The translations under genes and the position numbers were made by a program. A DNA stretch of 64,000 nt from Tyto alba (Eukaryota; Chordata; Aves; Strigiformes; Tytonidae): the NCBI RefSeq assembly GCF_018691265.1, contig NW_024881282.1:26438899-26502898 (forward strand). The letters are read 5' to 3'. The notes under the pieces are model-generated. The model was not told the DNA's origin, made no database searches, and saw only the letters and a program-made list of their open reading frames with translations. Below, one piece after another: positions 12,601 through 26,217 of this stretch; position 1 is the first letter of the stretch, and each line of letters begins with the position of its first letter.

Positions 12601-15600
12601 GCAGAAACCTATCAAGAGTTGGGAACCACTAGATTCAGACCAGCAAGATATTTGCCTTTGAATGATGAGCTGACCTTGCAGCAGTGTGAAGTAGCATTCC
12701 CTCGATATTCTGAACCATACATTGATCCTACCCTGCAGACGCAATGATGAGTATGGTGCATCTCTGCTTACAATCTCAACAACAACAACAAAAGAAAAAA
12801 AAAAAAAAAAAGAAGAAACAAATCCTGACCAGTCAGATCTCTTGTCATATCCCTGACAACTGCCGTACTGCAGTCACAGAGTGCCTTCACTCATGAAAAA
12901 CTGTCTTAGCAAAGCTCAGCTTGCAAATGTGGAGAAACAAGAAGGTTTTGCTTTGTAGTTCTCAATGCTTTAAAAGCTTCCTGTGAAAGGCAGGGTTGAG
13001 GGCTGAAGTTAAGACATGGAGGAAAGTGGGATTCTGGCATGAAGAACTGGATCAGCACAACCTGCGTTCACCCACAACCAGAGGAAAGAGTAACTTACAG
13101 TCTTTTTAACTGCAACTGCTTTACTCCTCTCTCTGTATTCCCACGGAGCTTGGATGCAGGCTGGCTGGCTGAGCTGACAGGAAAGTGAGGATAGGCACCC
13201 ACATAAAGAAAAAAAAAGACATCCATCCACTGCCTAGAAACTAGCCCTGCCAAAGTCCTCAGCAAGATCCCAGGGACAACTGAAAGTCCAGACCAGTGCT
13301 CAAAGCATCTTTAAATTTTATTATTTCTGTATGTTCCTGAACGGAAAGGAAAAGGTCAGTTAAGTCAAATCTGGTTTGAGTCTCATGAAGTAGTGCTGCA
13401 AACTATCAATATTTATTTGACTAGGGTATTGCTAGTGACTTGCTGCAGTCTTGCGCTGCCTCTCTTGTTGGCATGTAGCTCCTTTGGCAGCTGTGATGAG
13501 TGAAAAATCTCCCTTGGTGGCTTTTTCATGGTCATTTCTACTAAATTGCCAAGCACAGCATTCTAGTGTGTGTTCCAGATTGTTAGAGATGGTAGATAGA
13601 TAATCCTGAGACACAAGTCTGGCCCCGGTTTCTGGAGAGCAAAGCACTGTGCACACCTAAATATACAACTGTCAGAGCTGCTCGTGGGAGTACCGCCAGG
13701 TAACTCCTACCAGGGTGCCAAGTGACTTGCTCTCAGAGAGCATCTACAATAGATCTACATATACTTGGTCCCTTTATAATGACACGTAAAGCCACAGAAA
13801 CAGCACTCAGAAGACCAATGACCCAAGCTTTTATAAGACTAAGAAAAATTACTCCTGCCAAGGGATGGGTTATACACTTGTCGAGATCCTTTTCTTGTGC
13901 ATGTTACATGCACCTGGTGTATTGACACCCAGCAGTAAAGACAAATGACTGAGATACAAGTCCTGAAGGACCCACATCTGTCAGGAATACCTCTGTGCCA
14001 TGACACAGGCTGGTGGTGATGGATGTTCAGGCATTAGATGCCTCTTATGAGTCCTTTCATTGCTTTGAAGTGTTTTTGCAGTGTAAATATGGGAAAAAAA
14101 AATCAGCTAAGCACAGGGAAGTATTTTTAGGCAGGGTGTACAATACTGTAAAGCATCCTGGGAGTTCAGAGTGCCTGAGAAATCCTGTCTTAGATATACC
14201 TTGTTTAACCAGATAATGCCTGAAGAATTAATATAACATCATTTTTCCCCCTTTATTTGCTGCAGAAGATCAAACAGCTGTTCATGGTAATAACTTAACT
14301 TGTTCTCTAGTTAAAGTAGTTAGAAAAATGCATATTCTCCTTGAAAGCAAGCTGTGTTGCAGTAGTTGCTTAATGCATTAACAGCACTCACCATCTTGGC
14401 TTCTTCTGGAAGGAGGAGAGCAGCACGAGCTCTTCCCAAGGAACACAGTCCCATTTCACTTCACATGCCCTGGCTTTGTACCACAGTGGAGGAGCTCACA
14501 GACAAAACTGTTATGTTCCTTGAAAACTAACGTTCATAGAAGTTGTACATCACAACATTTGGATTGATGAGTTATTGGTAATATTTTCTTTAATTCATCC
14601 AGGCATAAGTCTTCAAATTGAGGAGGTGCATCAGAAAGCAGAGTGAGTCCACTGTTTTAAAAAAAAAATAAACATTTACCCTCTAGAAGAATTGCTCATT
14701 GTTCCTCTTTTACTTTGCTTCCATGTATTGTACTCTTTTTTTCTCCTAGTCAACACTATCCAAATTTTTCAAGATAAATCAACTTAAATATATTGATCCC
14801 TCTTCTATGTCTTTTACAAAGCAGGCACTAACATTGAAACATGCATCTGTAATGATTGCTCTTTATTTTTTCATTATTAAATAATGGGATTGTTAAACCA
14901 GCATTTAGAAACTTTGTAAAAATAACAGCCATATCAATTATGAGTTTGAAAATACTTTATCTTCCATTTGTGCTCCGTAATGCAGTGGCAAATCATCATC
15001 TATCTGTGGGAGACCTTTCACTATGATTTTTTTTTCCTAGAAGTCTTGCATATCGGAAGTTATTTAAGGTGCATTGTTTCTTTTCCCTGCCAACATGTGT
15101 AAGGTTTCAAACCAGCCCTGCTGATTTGCATGGCAATTCTGTAAGGAATTCTGCAGTGGCAGTCATGGTATTTTGTTCACAGGGATACATTTCCTGCTAA
15201 CTCATTATTGGGAGTTTGAAAATGCCTTGAAAGATGAAAGGCCTCTCCTTTAATCCTTTCAAATATTGGCGGAGAAAGAGTGTGTACTATCAGTACAGTC
15301 GTGCAGTTTTTCTTCCCACCTAGCTACATGTCGGCCTTTTAAAAATCTGACTTAAAGTTTTATTTTAACAACACATGTCAAAGGTGATTCTCAGGTGAGC
15401 TGCATGGTGTGGAAAAGTAGATGTCAAATAGAGACTTACGGACATAAAACCATGGAAAGTGTGAAGCTGAGAAACCACATTCTGTGTTAATCACAAATGA
15501 ACTTCAAGGAAAGTTTAATCTCTTTGTATTTTGGTCTATTTTTGTCCTGGAATGAGAGAAAAGTTGGTTTCACCTTTCAGTTCTTATGTGACAGAACAAA

Positions 15601-18600
15601 TCTAGAAAAATGTTTACATTTCTTCCTGAAGGTTTTTGCTCTGGCTATGGCTATTACAAAACTGCTATAACAACAAGAGCTCAGAAAAAAATGTTTCATT
15701 TCCCTTATGTTGTGCAAATGGCAGCACTGTGTGCATATCCAGTCCCCTCTGCCAGCACAACTCAAGTGAGATTTAAGCTGAATAGGAGGCCCTTTACAGC
15801 TCAGTTGGTTCTTCTTGCTTAATAACTGCATTCTCCTAAAACTACCCATTTTTCTGTCTGACCAAAAAAAAAAATATATATTCAAAGGAAAAAAGAGAAG
15901 CAAAGAGACGGAGGAAAGCATGGACCATGGGCAGGATTAGTTCACTTGTCAGTTCTTTGAAGAATGAAGCAGAGTCATCAAAAGCAGAGCTGTGTCTTAT
16001 AATTTTTTTGTTGTTTACTCTGCTTTTCAAAGTGCCTTGGCTATTTGATATCTAGAAGATAGGTGCTGCAGCCATTTTTCAGCAAAAGGCTTATCTTTAT
16101 ATGCCACTTTCAGAATTGTATTTCATAGTGAATGGCAAGACGAACTTTCCTTACTGATCTTCAAAACAACTTGCAAACAAAATGGCAAGCTATCACACTA
16201 TCATTCTTTTAATTTCTCTTTCCGAGGCTCACTTTTACATATCCTTTTTTTTTTTTTTGATCATGCTCTCTCAATGAATGTTGGTGTTGCTTGACCTTTA
16301 AATGTCAAAATCCATTTGAATGGCATTTACTGTGAACTCTGCAGCCATATACCATATGTGAATGGCTAATATACATAAGAATCAAGAGATATATTTCATG
16401 ATGCACAGCTAGGCTTATGAATTCATTTTATTATTCCTCTCACCTCCCCACCCCCATGAAAATAAATTTTCAGCTAGCTATTGCTATTTTAAGATTGACA
16501 TAAGTCAGCTAACTCTTCCAGATAAAGGTCTGAGTCTACAAGCTGTTTCTTGTGGGTGGATCTCTGCGCTCAGACTGAGAAGCCTGCAGAATTTAAACTG
16601 AAATCAGCTATACCTAATCTATAAGGCATAAACTTTTACTTTAAAATTTCTTCAAATGAAGAACCACTTTCAAAGTGAAGTCACTTTACATATTACTATT
16701 ACCACTTTCCGTTTGCTCCTGATCAGTTTTAACATACAAATATTCTCTGTATTTTAAGTTTTTATGTTTGTTTCACATTGGGCAATAAGAAAAGGTTTCC
16801 ATCACTGCATCTACCTGGATGAAATCTGAAATCTGAACAAAATATCTCATCTTTTTCTTCGAGAAAGGCAGAGCTCGGGAGCCAGTCATGAGGAGGGAAC
16901 TGAAAATATTCCCAATACCGTCAACAGTTTCATTCAGGCTTGTCTCTCTAATCCAAAGCTGTTTGGCAATGATTCAGTCATAATAGATGTTCTGTACCAA
17001 TCTCAGCTAGGACAAAATAGCACATTTTGTCCAGTTCTCATGCCAGTAAAAGAAAGAAGATAAAAGGTCCCTTTCCTCTATCAATTTCTGAAGCAGAACG
17101 TGACAGATTTTGAAGCCATTAATTCAAAATTATGCCTGCGACATGCTGCAGAAGAGAGTAAGGATTTCCACCTGTGGCTGCCCTTTTGCTTGAAAAGGCA
17201 AACCGGTCTATTTTTACTCATTGGAGGGTCTTTCTGCCTGCAGACAGGAAGTTTAGCCTTCAGGAAGGAAGAATGAAAAATACTGATTAACTTGCCACTA
17301 CTTCTCTCACTCACGTGGTCTAAAGTGGTAGAAATGTCTGTCACAAAGAAAGAGGATCAGGGCTCTGCTGTGCTGCAGAAGCAGTTCATGGCCTGAACAG
17401 CCTGCAGGAAACTAGTCATTGTAGAAATCTGGGTACTACATCTTGCTGGGTGGCCAGCCAATAGACTCAAATAATCCCATCTTTTGGTGTACAGAAGCTG
17501 TAAGCATGCGTAACTTCCACCGTTCATTCAATTTTCTTGTTTCATCTTTCTGAGTGAGAAGGGCACAGACTCATTTGCAGGTTTTTACTGGTGATGCCTG
17601 TCACGTTGAGATGGAGACACCTCTAGAACATGACAGAATTACAGTCCTTACAACACCCACAGGAAACACTTGTTATCCCACAGGCAAGTGAGAAATTGAG
17701 TCACCATATCATCGTCATCTCCTACAGCCCAGCCGAGTGTCCTAATTATAACAACATTCCCTATTCAGAATCATCTGAGTAAAATGAAGCCTTAAAGGTA
17801 AGTACCTCCATAGCGTTGCGTAGCCTTGCCGGCACAACAAGCTGTCTCACAATTGAATTATGGATATCGAGACTAGATCACGACCTGCAGGATGACCTCA
17901 GGAGATACTGTAGGCCAAAGCAAGGGCTGTTCAATATTCACCCAATTAAGGGATCTATCCTGAAGTAAACAGGCCATGGCCATCACTGGAAACTTTCCAC
18001 CCAGCCGCGCAGAGCTCCCTCCCCTGTGTTTGCTACTACACATACTGACCCGGTGCTATTTGGTTTACTGAGCTTTCCTCCCGATCAAAGGGCCTAATTT
18101 GATTACTTAATGGCTTTTAGAAAGCAAATTTAAAAGTAATCTATTCTTAGCTGAACGGCTTCTCTGATCAAAAACGTTTTCCCAAGAGCTCAGCTCAGAC
18201 AAATGGGATGTTTTCCATGGAACTCTGCGGCTTGCCCGCAGTTTCCACCCACTGTCCTGGAGAAGGTACCTGGTACGATACAGCAAGAAGAAAGAAAATC
18301 CTCATATTGCAAAACCCAGAAAATCCCCTTTTAGTAAGATAACTGTCAACTAAGAACAAAATTACAGGTATTTCAGATATTTGTGGTTTGTCATATATTA
18401 GCCTCAGGTTTTCTCATGTGATGCAAAACTTCTCCAAGTGGTCAGGCATGCTGAATGGGTGCTCCCCACCAAGTGCCATTGTACTGGGAATATTGGTAAT
18501 GGTGACAGTGATAAGTACTCATAAAAAGTAATACCTGTATTCCTCCCTGCTGCAAACAAGAGCTTTCAGCAGCTGAAATTGTGCCTTCTACCTGAAAATT

Positions 18601-21600
18601 CAAAGACAAAAGCAAGGCTCATAAATAGAATACAAGTCATTAAAAGTCACTTGAGTATAAAGTATTTCCCACAGATTTCTTATTGTGGGTTGGTTTTTTG
18701 GTTTTTTTTTTTGTATTGGAACAATAAGCATCAATATCTGGTAGTGTGCTTCCATTTTTTTCCGTAGCAAATAGTGTCCTTATTCCACAGAAACTGCAGT
18801 CTTAGACATGGCACATGTCCTCTATGCTGACTTTGATTTCCTACCTTTTCTACCAGAAAGCTCAAGCAGTTTTTCTCAAAAAACATCTGCATTCCTAAGG
18901 TTTGTGATTCCACTATCCAGTTAAGAGCCAGGTGCCTCAAAGTAACTTTAGTGTGCAACTATGATATTTGCACCTTTAATGTTTTCACCACAGTCTTGGT
19001 TTAAAACTGCAGGATGGTGTGTGCAAAAATAAAAGTTTTATTCGATAACAGTGTCATACCTGTAGAGAAAATCTTTTGGTATTTCTTTACACACTGAAGA
19101 AGCCTAAATTTATCCTTTCTGAGAGTTACCAGCTTGACTAATCAGTTCATATACACAATACTTTTGATATCACTGCCTTTGTTAAAATTGTCACAGTCAC
19201 AACTTCAGGCTCTTTAATATCAGTTGTGTTTAAGGTCAGTGGGAAAGCAGAAGAAGGGCACTGACCTGCTATATTTAAATTAATGCTTCATATACAACAA
19301 CAAAGAGAAAGAGCTAACCTGCTAAGAGCACCACTCCCGGAGATGTACATATCAGAACCGCTAATTTGCCAGGGAGAGGGTGAAAAATTTACACAAAACC
19401 TCTTCAGCATTCCTTATTAAGGAGAACTTTTCTTTCACTTTATGATTACTCTCAGTCTTGTATACATACATGTCATAACATAAAGTGGTATTAAAAAAAA
19501 CCTGACATATTTTATGTAACCATTCCGTCAGAGTATTTTCAGTTTGTCAAACATCAGTGAATTCTGGATGACTGTGGAAAGCATGTAAGCAGCAATGTAT
19601 ATGCCATGACATCAGTGATGCATTTATTTCTGCACTGTAGAAAACTGTTAACAAGAAACCATCAAAAGGCTGAACTGTTCCAAAGACATTTGCAGGATCT
19701 GAAATGGAGAACAGCACAGAATTTGCTGGTTAAACTGTATTTCATCATGAAGTGACCAACCGCTGAAGCAGAAGTCCTTGCCAGAAACAGCTTCCCTACT
19801 GGGTTTGGATAAGAGCTGACGGGAGCTCTCCACCATTCCTGGTCATCATCCTGAGGACTGGACTACTGCCTGGCTAGTTTATGCATCCCTCCATTCAGCA
19901 CCCGAGTGCTGCAAATCCCATCCTTCAATTTCTAACTTTTCCCATTTAATGTACAGAGAACATCAGTGGCAGATTCCCTTTCTGGAACATAACTTTCAAG
20001 CTCAATACAATTTCGGCCCTTTTGCATCTACTTTGTAAAGTCCTTTGAAAATGTGGCTCTTAGTGTAAAGCTTAACAACATATTCTGTATTATTTTCTGT
20101 TTCACCCTCTTTTTAAGGTCCAGGAATCCATTGGATAATGTTAGACAGTCTTTGCACAAATATATTGGGCAAGTACCTCAGTTATGCTTATACTCCAACG
20201 CTCAAAAGGAATGTCAGAAGCATGCAGGTGTACTTTAGAACATACTCTCTCTCTTTTTTCTTTATATGAGAATTCAACCAGTCCATTAAACTTGTTAAGC
20301 TTTATCTCTACAAGTGAATAAATTATGCCCTCAGCAAGCTTCTTTTCTTCTGTAGCAGAAGTATCTTCCTTGCCTCTGAGCACAATTTTAGATTTAAAAG
20401 TCCCTCAACGGTATTTCTTAAGTAAACCTTTCAAAGGCTTTTATAGGGTAACCTTCCTGCTCTCCCCCTGCTTTGTACCCCCTGCTTGCTTTAAACTGAA
20501 TTTTATATGAAGCTTGATGCTACAATGTTTTTATAGAAATGCTGAACTTTCCCTCAGAATAATGCAAACCAAATCTTTTATGGACCAGTTCTTTCATTGC
20601 ATAAATCTATTATTTAGATATTAGGGGGGATTATTTTGGCTTGTTTTTTTGTTGGTGGGCATGGGGGGTTTTTTTGCACATCATCAGAGCTTTGGCTGGG
20701 AAAGCAGCAGAGTGCTGTTTGTTCTCTCTAGTGTTAGCATGTTCTTTATCCATTTTCAGTATCTTTGGGGACAGACTGTTCCTTCATTCCTTCAGTGCCA
20801 TGGGCACTGCTCCTAAATGATAGTTCCCTGAGACCAGACAAGTAGTCCATAGAGCTGTACTAAGCAGTAAATTCAAGTAATTTCCAATTAAAGTTTTGAT
20901 GGTGAGAGAAGAGAGGGCAGACAACTCAAAAAGGGCATAGCAGGCACTGCTGTGGCCGGTACTGACATTAGGAAACAGATGGTGCTGGGAAATTACCAGG
21001 CCAGAAAATAGTGATCAAACTTTTCTATGGCTCAGGCTTGCAGGTGACCAAATTTAATAAAATATGAAGGAATATGTTTGCAGTACGGTGCAGTGCTATA
21101 GTAAGAAAGTATGTGCTGCAGATACCAGAGAACAGAAGAACAAGCAATTAAAGCAATTAAGTATGCAGGGGAGACTACTAGGAGGAGTGAGACAGGTATT
21201 TTTGCTATGCTTTTTGGATTATCTGCTATGAAAACTGCTCTAACTCCCCCACCAAATGCCAGTCCAAGGGTTCCGTGTGAAATGCCAGATCTCTGCAGGA
21301 GCTTTAGGACAAGTTCACAACTCTTCCACCTCTGTATTCTTCTTTGTCTTTTCAGGAAATGCTAATTGCAATGATGTCCACACAGAGGTAAAATAAGCCA
21401 ACAATGGGTAATGCTCTGCTATGCTGAATCATGAGCTACTGTCAAACACTCACATCTAACATTAAAGGCATGCGTTGCTAAAACTGTTGAATTTTCTCCT
21501 AATCGTCACACCTGCAAAATGTGTGGCTTCAAGCTACGTGTGTGATCTTAACATGAAGGCAGGCGGGGGAGGCAGGGGGAGAACAGAGTAAGTGCTCCAA

Positions 21601-21779
21601 CCCACCCCTGTAAAGTAACTCATACACGCATGCCGTGTGCTAAAACCATAAACCCTGGACGGCCAGGAACAACCCGAGGCACGATAATCCCTTAACGAGC
21701 AACGGCAGGTGCTGAAGTGCTTAAAGTAAATCACTCCTGCATTTTAGCGAGCTGCTATCCGTGTCACTGCTATCAACAA
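9646..21779. other. Non-coding stretch without supported genes
   Basis: No exon set, RNA gene or intact mobile element was recognised. A CT-rich block near 11500-12060 keeps one plus frame open for 172 codons (11417-11935), but composition explains this. Small simple repeats include (CAAAA)n near 9691-9706, an A run followed by (CA)n at 10304-10330, and an A-rich tract near 12789-12812. The rest looks like ordinary AT-rich intergenic DNA. Confidence 0.5.
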
Positions 21780-22050
21780 GTGCAAATCTGACAGGGCAGC
21801 CAGCGACCCCGGCTACCGTGTGCTGGGAGCTGCGGGGGATCCCCGGGAAGGCCGGGCCCGTCCCGCCGCCCCAGCCAGGAGCGGGGCAGGCCAGGGGCAC
21901 GGGGGCAGCCCCAGCCCCCCGCATCGGGCACCTCCCCGGGCACGGGGAGAGCTGAGGCTGGGACAGGACATCTGCCTTCAGCGGGGGCTGGGGATCAGGC
22001 CTGGTGGGGGGAACCAGGGCCAGGCCCAGCCCGGGATGGCCAAGGCATCG
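21780..22050. other. Orphan GC/CpG-rich island
   Basis: About 270 bp switches abruptly from AT-rich surroundings to very GC-rich sequence with frequent CpG (for example around 21835-21870 and 21900-21950). No coding exon with consistent splice sites was found here, and the open frames on both strands are explained by base composition. It could be a regulatory island, an unannotated promoter, or a GC-rich repeat remnant. The sequence alone cannot separate these. Confidence 0.5.
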
Positions 22051-25000
22051 AGTCACAGCTCAGGAATTTGAGCACGGTTTTGTAATATCAAGTTCTAGGT
22101 CTTCTAATTTTGATTGGGTTGGAAAGAGGTATTTTTTTTCCGTCTTTTGTTGGATTGTTAGGAATTCCCGTTACTTGTCCAGTTTAACAATTCTGTGGGT
22201 AGACCCAGAAACACCAGCCACTGGAGAAGTGCTTACACAAATTAAGAAACATCAGCCAAGGCAGCAATGAGCACAGTAAGTTTTCAGATTTGGTGCTTCG
22301 CTGCCGATGTCCAGTGTGGAAAACCCACGCACGACCTTCCCCTCCTCTCCCCTTCTCCCGAGCCACGTGAGGGATGCACCATTCTCACACCCCTCCGAGC
22401 CAGGGTGGCCGTGGTGGCACAGGAGCAGTGCCCACCCTCGCCAACGAGACGAGGCTCAAGGCTGGGCCTGAGACAGCATTCCTGCTGGCAGTCTGAGACA
22501 AGGCAGATGATTTCATCCGAACGTTTTAAGTGTATTTGGACAAATCATTCTTGCCCTGGAAATACATTATACTAATGAAGTTATGCTGTCAGCCATTGCA
22601 GGCCTGGCAGGAATTACAAACTATTTTAATTCTCTAAGAACACATTTGCCCAGCCAATAACTTGACTTGTCATTAGTAAATTCCTAGCTCTGCTTTTTAA
22701 GATGGCAACGCACACAAAAAATATCTATCTCTAGGTTATTGATTCCTATCATGATTGCATCAGATTTCTTCTAAGGTCTGTAACAAATTGATCTATGGGC
22801 TGTGTTTTCCCACCTGTGTACTGGAGGTCTATAGGTTTTAAGGAGGGCTTTTTAGAATAATGCAGCAGCTTGTTGCTTTGATTTCAAAAGAGCATGGAGC
22901 TTGCCAAATCTCTTCAAAGGGAAGGGGAAAAAAAAGGCAATTTGTCCTTGTAAATGCTGATGCAACATGAGAATAGATCTGTGGGCCTTGTAAATACGAT
23001 GCTTAAAGAAGTGGTCCTCTGTTGTGTGCTGGGCTGCTGTGAGAGGAAGAGATCAGTCCAACAGAGAGTCAAATTGCAGCTCAATATTTCTTCTTGGCTC
23101 AGACTCTCTACTGATCCTGGGTGTCACTGTCCCTAACCAAAGCAAGAAAAATAAAGACATTTTCAAGAACACAATTCAGCATACCCAGCTACATGCTAGA
23201 CAGGTTATTCTGAATTTGTCACCCTATATCGTCTTTCTAGTCAGTGGAGAGAAATCCAGTAGATGTGTCATCTGATCCATTTTAAGCATCTTTGAATGAG
23301 AAGAACTGCTCTCTGAAGGTGTCTGTTTTTTCCCATTGACTACACATGGAATATATAGTGATTAGCTCAGACTTAGATGTATGACTTTTAAACCCCAAGC
23401 TGGACCAGATGATTCCCATGTTTGTATTTCTTTCTTTTTCTCTTCTGCTCTTTTTTAAAAGATGCCTCAGTAACCTAATCATCACAGAACAAGCCAAGGC
23501 AGCACACCCTTGTTGCTTCATCCTTCCCCCAAAATAACCTTTCAGCTGTGCATGATTTCTCTGCTCCCCAGCCTGTGTTGCTCCGTTACACCACATCATT
23601 CCTAAGCAGACTCCCCGGGGGACACTTGCTCGTTGTGAGGAGGGATCAGATAGCTGCGGGAGGAAGCACCCGTCGTGCAGAGCGGTGTGGGAGCAAGGCG
23701 TGTCCTCGGCCACACCTCGCAAGGGGTCCTTCTCTTTTCGTGGCTGACATTTTTTCCTTTGACAAGATTTGCACAGCAACTGGTGACACTGCTGAGCTGT
23801 GCTCATTAGGAAATACTCTGACATTAATCTTTGCTGGCAATTCTTTTCAGTGAGATGCAGCAGCCACAGCTGTTAAGTTTCTGCACCAGCATAGCACCAA
23901 AGTTATTAATTTTGATTATAAAACAAAAGAAAACCCATTTGATTTAGGTCAGGCTTACTTAGGCTGATTGTGTTTCTACCAGTTGGCTTCCTTCCAGCAG
24001 TGGTGTGTATATCTTCGTATCACTTTTCAGCACCAGAAACATACTATTCTCCCCACTTTACAGATGGGTTCCTGAAATAGACTTCATCTTCTCCCAGGCA
24101 GCAAAGGGAAGGGTGAGGAAGCTACATGGGAACCAGAGCGTAGGAACTTTACCAGACTGGAAATGAAGCTCTGCTGCTTCCATCAGGGAAGACAGCACCA
24201 AAGAAGTCTTTGATATGGAAACCTGATGGAGTAGTGGCGATCTCCAAATATGGGTGAGGCCACAGCAATGGAGCACTCCTAGCTGCAAAATTTGAGGAAA
24301 CTGCATTGCCTACGCCTGGAAAGCCAGCTCTAACTCAGGAACTGCCCAGGTCCCCCTGGGCCTGAGCACAAGCAGCTGATGAGCCTCTCCCAGATAGGTG
24401 CACTGAAGCATCTGCAACAAGTCAGTACGGTGTTCTCAGTCCTCTTCTGTCCCTGGTTATAGCAGGCAAAGGAACTTCAGCTGCGAGTAGTCCCCGTCAA
24501 ATAATCTGCTTTTCTGAAGGGAGAAGTGGAGATGCTCAAACCGGTCCTGGGCTAAGGGCAGCAGACTAGTGTCCTTCTCAGTCCTCAGCTCTATACTGTG
24601 GATCGGCAATCACAACTCCTGTTACCCTGTTACTGCCACCAGGCATACATCACTTTTCTCATCGCTATCAGGTGATGTGCCAACACCTCTGGTCACGGAA
24701 AGGATGTCCATGGGAAATTTCTATAAAATAATGGCAAGGGCACAGCTAAGCCATCTAGCTGTTAACCTGTTCCTCCAGCCAGAGGACGTAAAACACACCC
24801 AGATTCTCCTTCATGAGAAAACCTGTGGAGTCTTGACAGTTTTTTAAGAGGTTGATGCCAGCTACACAGAAATTGCCACTTGGAGGACAGGGCTGTGGTG
24901 GAAGCCACCTGTGTGACAGGCAGCACCTAGAATGGCATCAGCAGTTAAACCCATTCCAACAGCTCAGCTGTTGGTGGTTCTTGCTGAAAGGACCGCACAG

Positions 25001-25137
25001 CCTGGGTGAGCCCTTTCTGTGGAGCGCTGCATCGGTTTGCACACAGAACCAGAGGGAAAGCTGGGTCCCACCTGCATGCTGCTCCTGTAGATGTGAGATA
25101 CTCATTTGGGCTCTACGTGGTTCTTAGTCAGTCGTTT
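22051..25137. other. Non-coding stretch without supported genes
   Basis: No recognisable exon or mobile element. A 180-codon open frame on the minus strand (23282-23824) shows no family signature and is not framed by convincing splice sites. Confidence 0.45.
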
Positions 25138-25414
25138 ATGGCTGTCCTGGGTTGAGTGAGTGGTGGGGTTTTTTGGTGGCAGGGGAGGGGGCTATCGGGG
25201 CGGCCCCCTGTGAGAAGCTTCTCGAAGCTCCCGCAGCTCCATGTCAGCTCCACCTCTGCACCAAAACTGAGCCCATCAGCTGCGCCTCTGCGATAACGTA
25301 TTTAAGAAGGGACGTGGTGACGTGCAGTGGGACTTGTGAGGAGGAGTTGCTGCAGCTGCATGAACACCAAGGTCAGTGGAGGAACGGAGGAAGAAAGGAG
25401 GGGGGAGGTGTGCC

Positions 25415-25801
25415 GGAGCAGAGACCCCCCTGTATCCTGTGGGGAGATGGCAGGGCGGCCCCCCTGCCACCCATGGAGATCTACGGTGGAGCAGACACTG
25501 ATTTATGGCCTGTGGCTCCTGCTTGGTATAATCAATGTGCTGTGCCCGAAGAAGGCTGGGGTCTCATGGGAAAAGGCAGCCCCGCTGCTGTAATTCAGTG
25601 CTGGGAGGATTGCAGCATGCGGGGGGTCCCACGCTGGAGCAGCTTGGGAAGGGCTGCAGCTGTGGGAGGGAATCCAGTCGGAGGAAGTTAGTGACCCATG
25701 ACGGAGCAGTGTGGGGAACGCTGCGGCCCGTGGGAGGGACTCATGTCGGAAAAAGTTTGTGGAGGACTGTCTGCTGTGAGAGGGGGACCATAATGGAGCA
25801 G
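25415..25801 (+). repeat. Degenerate internal minisatellite of the LTR
   Basis: A heptamer GGAGCAG recurs at 25415, 25498, 25636, 25703 and 25795. It ends diverged units that share a purine-rich GTGGGAGGGA-like segment and a GGACTGT/GGGCTGC-like segment. Spacing is irregular (67 to 138 bp between heptamers), consistent with a basic unit of roughly 45-50 bp plus decayed copies. Confidence 0.6.
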
Positions 25802-26017
25802 GAGGAACAAGTTCCAGAAGCTCCCCCCACCGAAGATGAAGGAAGCAGCAGCACTAACTGCACCCCCCATTCCCTGCCCCTGCGCCACTGGGGGAGGAGG
25901 TAGAGATATCGGGAGCAGAGCTGAGCCCGGGAAGAAGGGAGGGGTGGGGGGAAGGTGTTCTCAAGATGTGGCAATGCTTCTCACTGTCCTACTCTGTTAT
26001 GTGTTGTTAGTGTCTGT

Positions 26018-26023
26018 AATAAA
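26018..26023 (+). promoter_or_regulatory. LTR polyadenylation signal AATAAA
   Basis: This is a perfect hexamer about 190 bp before the LTR 3' end, followed by a T-rich run at about 26031-26042. It fits the R/U5 boundary of the LTR and orients the element on the plus strand. Confidence 0.6.
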
Positions 26024-26217
26024 TGTATGTTCTTTTTTTTTCTTCCCCTAACGAGTCTGCCTTTTGCTCGTGATCATAAAAGGGGGATTTTTCCCCTCCC
26101 AGTCCTATCTCGAACCCCAAGCCTGGCTCTCTGTCCCTTCTCATTGCCGGAGGGGAAGGGAGAGAGAGCTGCTGCATGGTGGTTGGCTGCCAATCAGGCC
26201 TAAACCACGACAATGGC

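Larger units (their letters stand above)
25143..26212 (+). mobile_element. Solo LTR of an avian endogenous retrovirus, 1070 bp, with ATGGC target-site duplications
   Basis: The block starts TGTCCTGG and ends CACGACA, so it has the TG...CA ends of an LTR. It is flanked by perfect 5-bp direct repeats ATGGC at 25138-25142 and 26213-26217. Inside, a TATA-like TATTTAAG lies at 25299-25306 and a polyadenylation signal AATAAA at 26018-26023, both in plus orientation, giving a U3-R-U5 layout. A GC-rich minisatellite-like region fills the middle. No internal retroviral sequence adjoins, so this is a solo LTR left by LTR-LTR recombination. Open frames of up to 179 codons (25152-25691) are incidental. 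I recognise the LTR type as widespread in birds but cannot name the exact family. Confidence 0.88.

Noticed and set aside
23282..23824. 180-codon minus-strand open frame
   Set aside because: No recognisable domain or supporting splice sites, and opposing frames are open as well.
25152..25691. 179-codon plus-strand open frame and its overlapping partners
   Set aside because: They lie entirely within the LTR, whose ends and duplications are defined. LTRs of this type are not coding.
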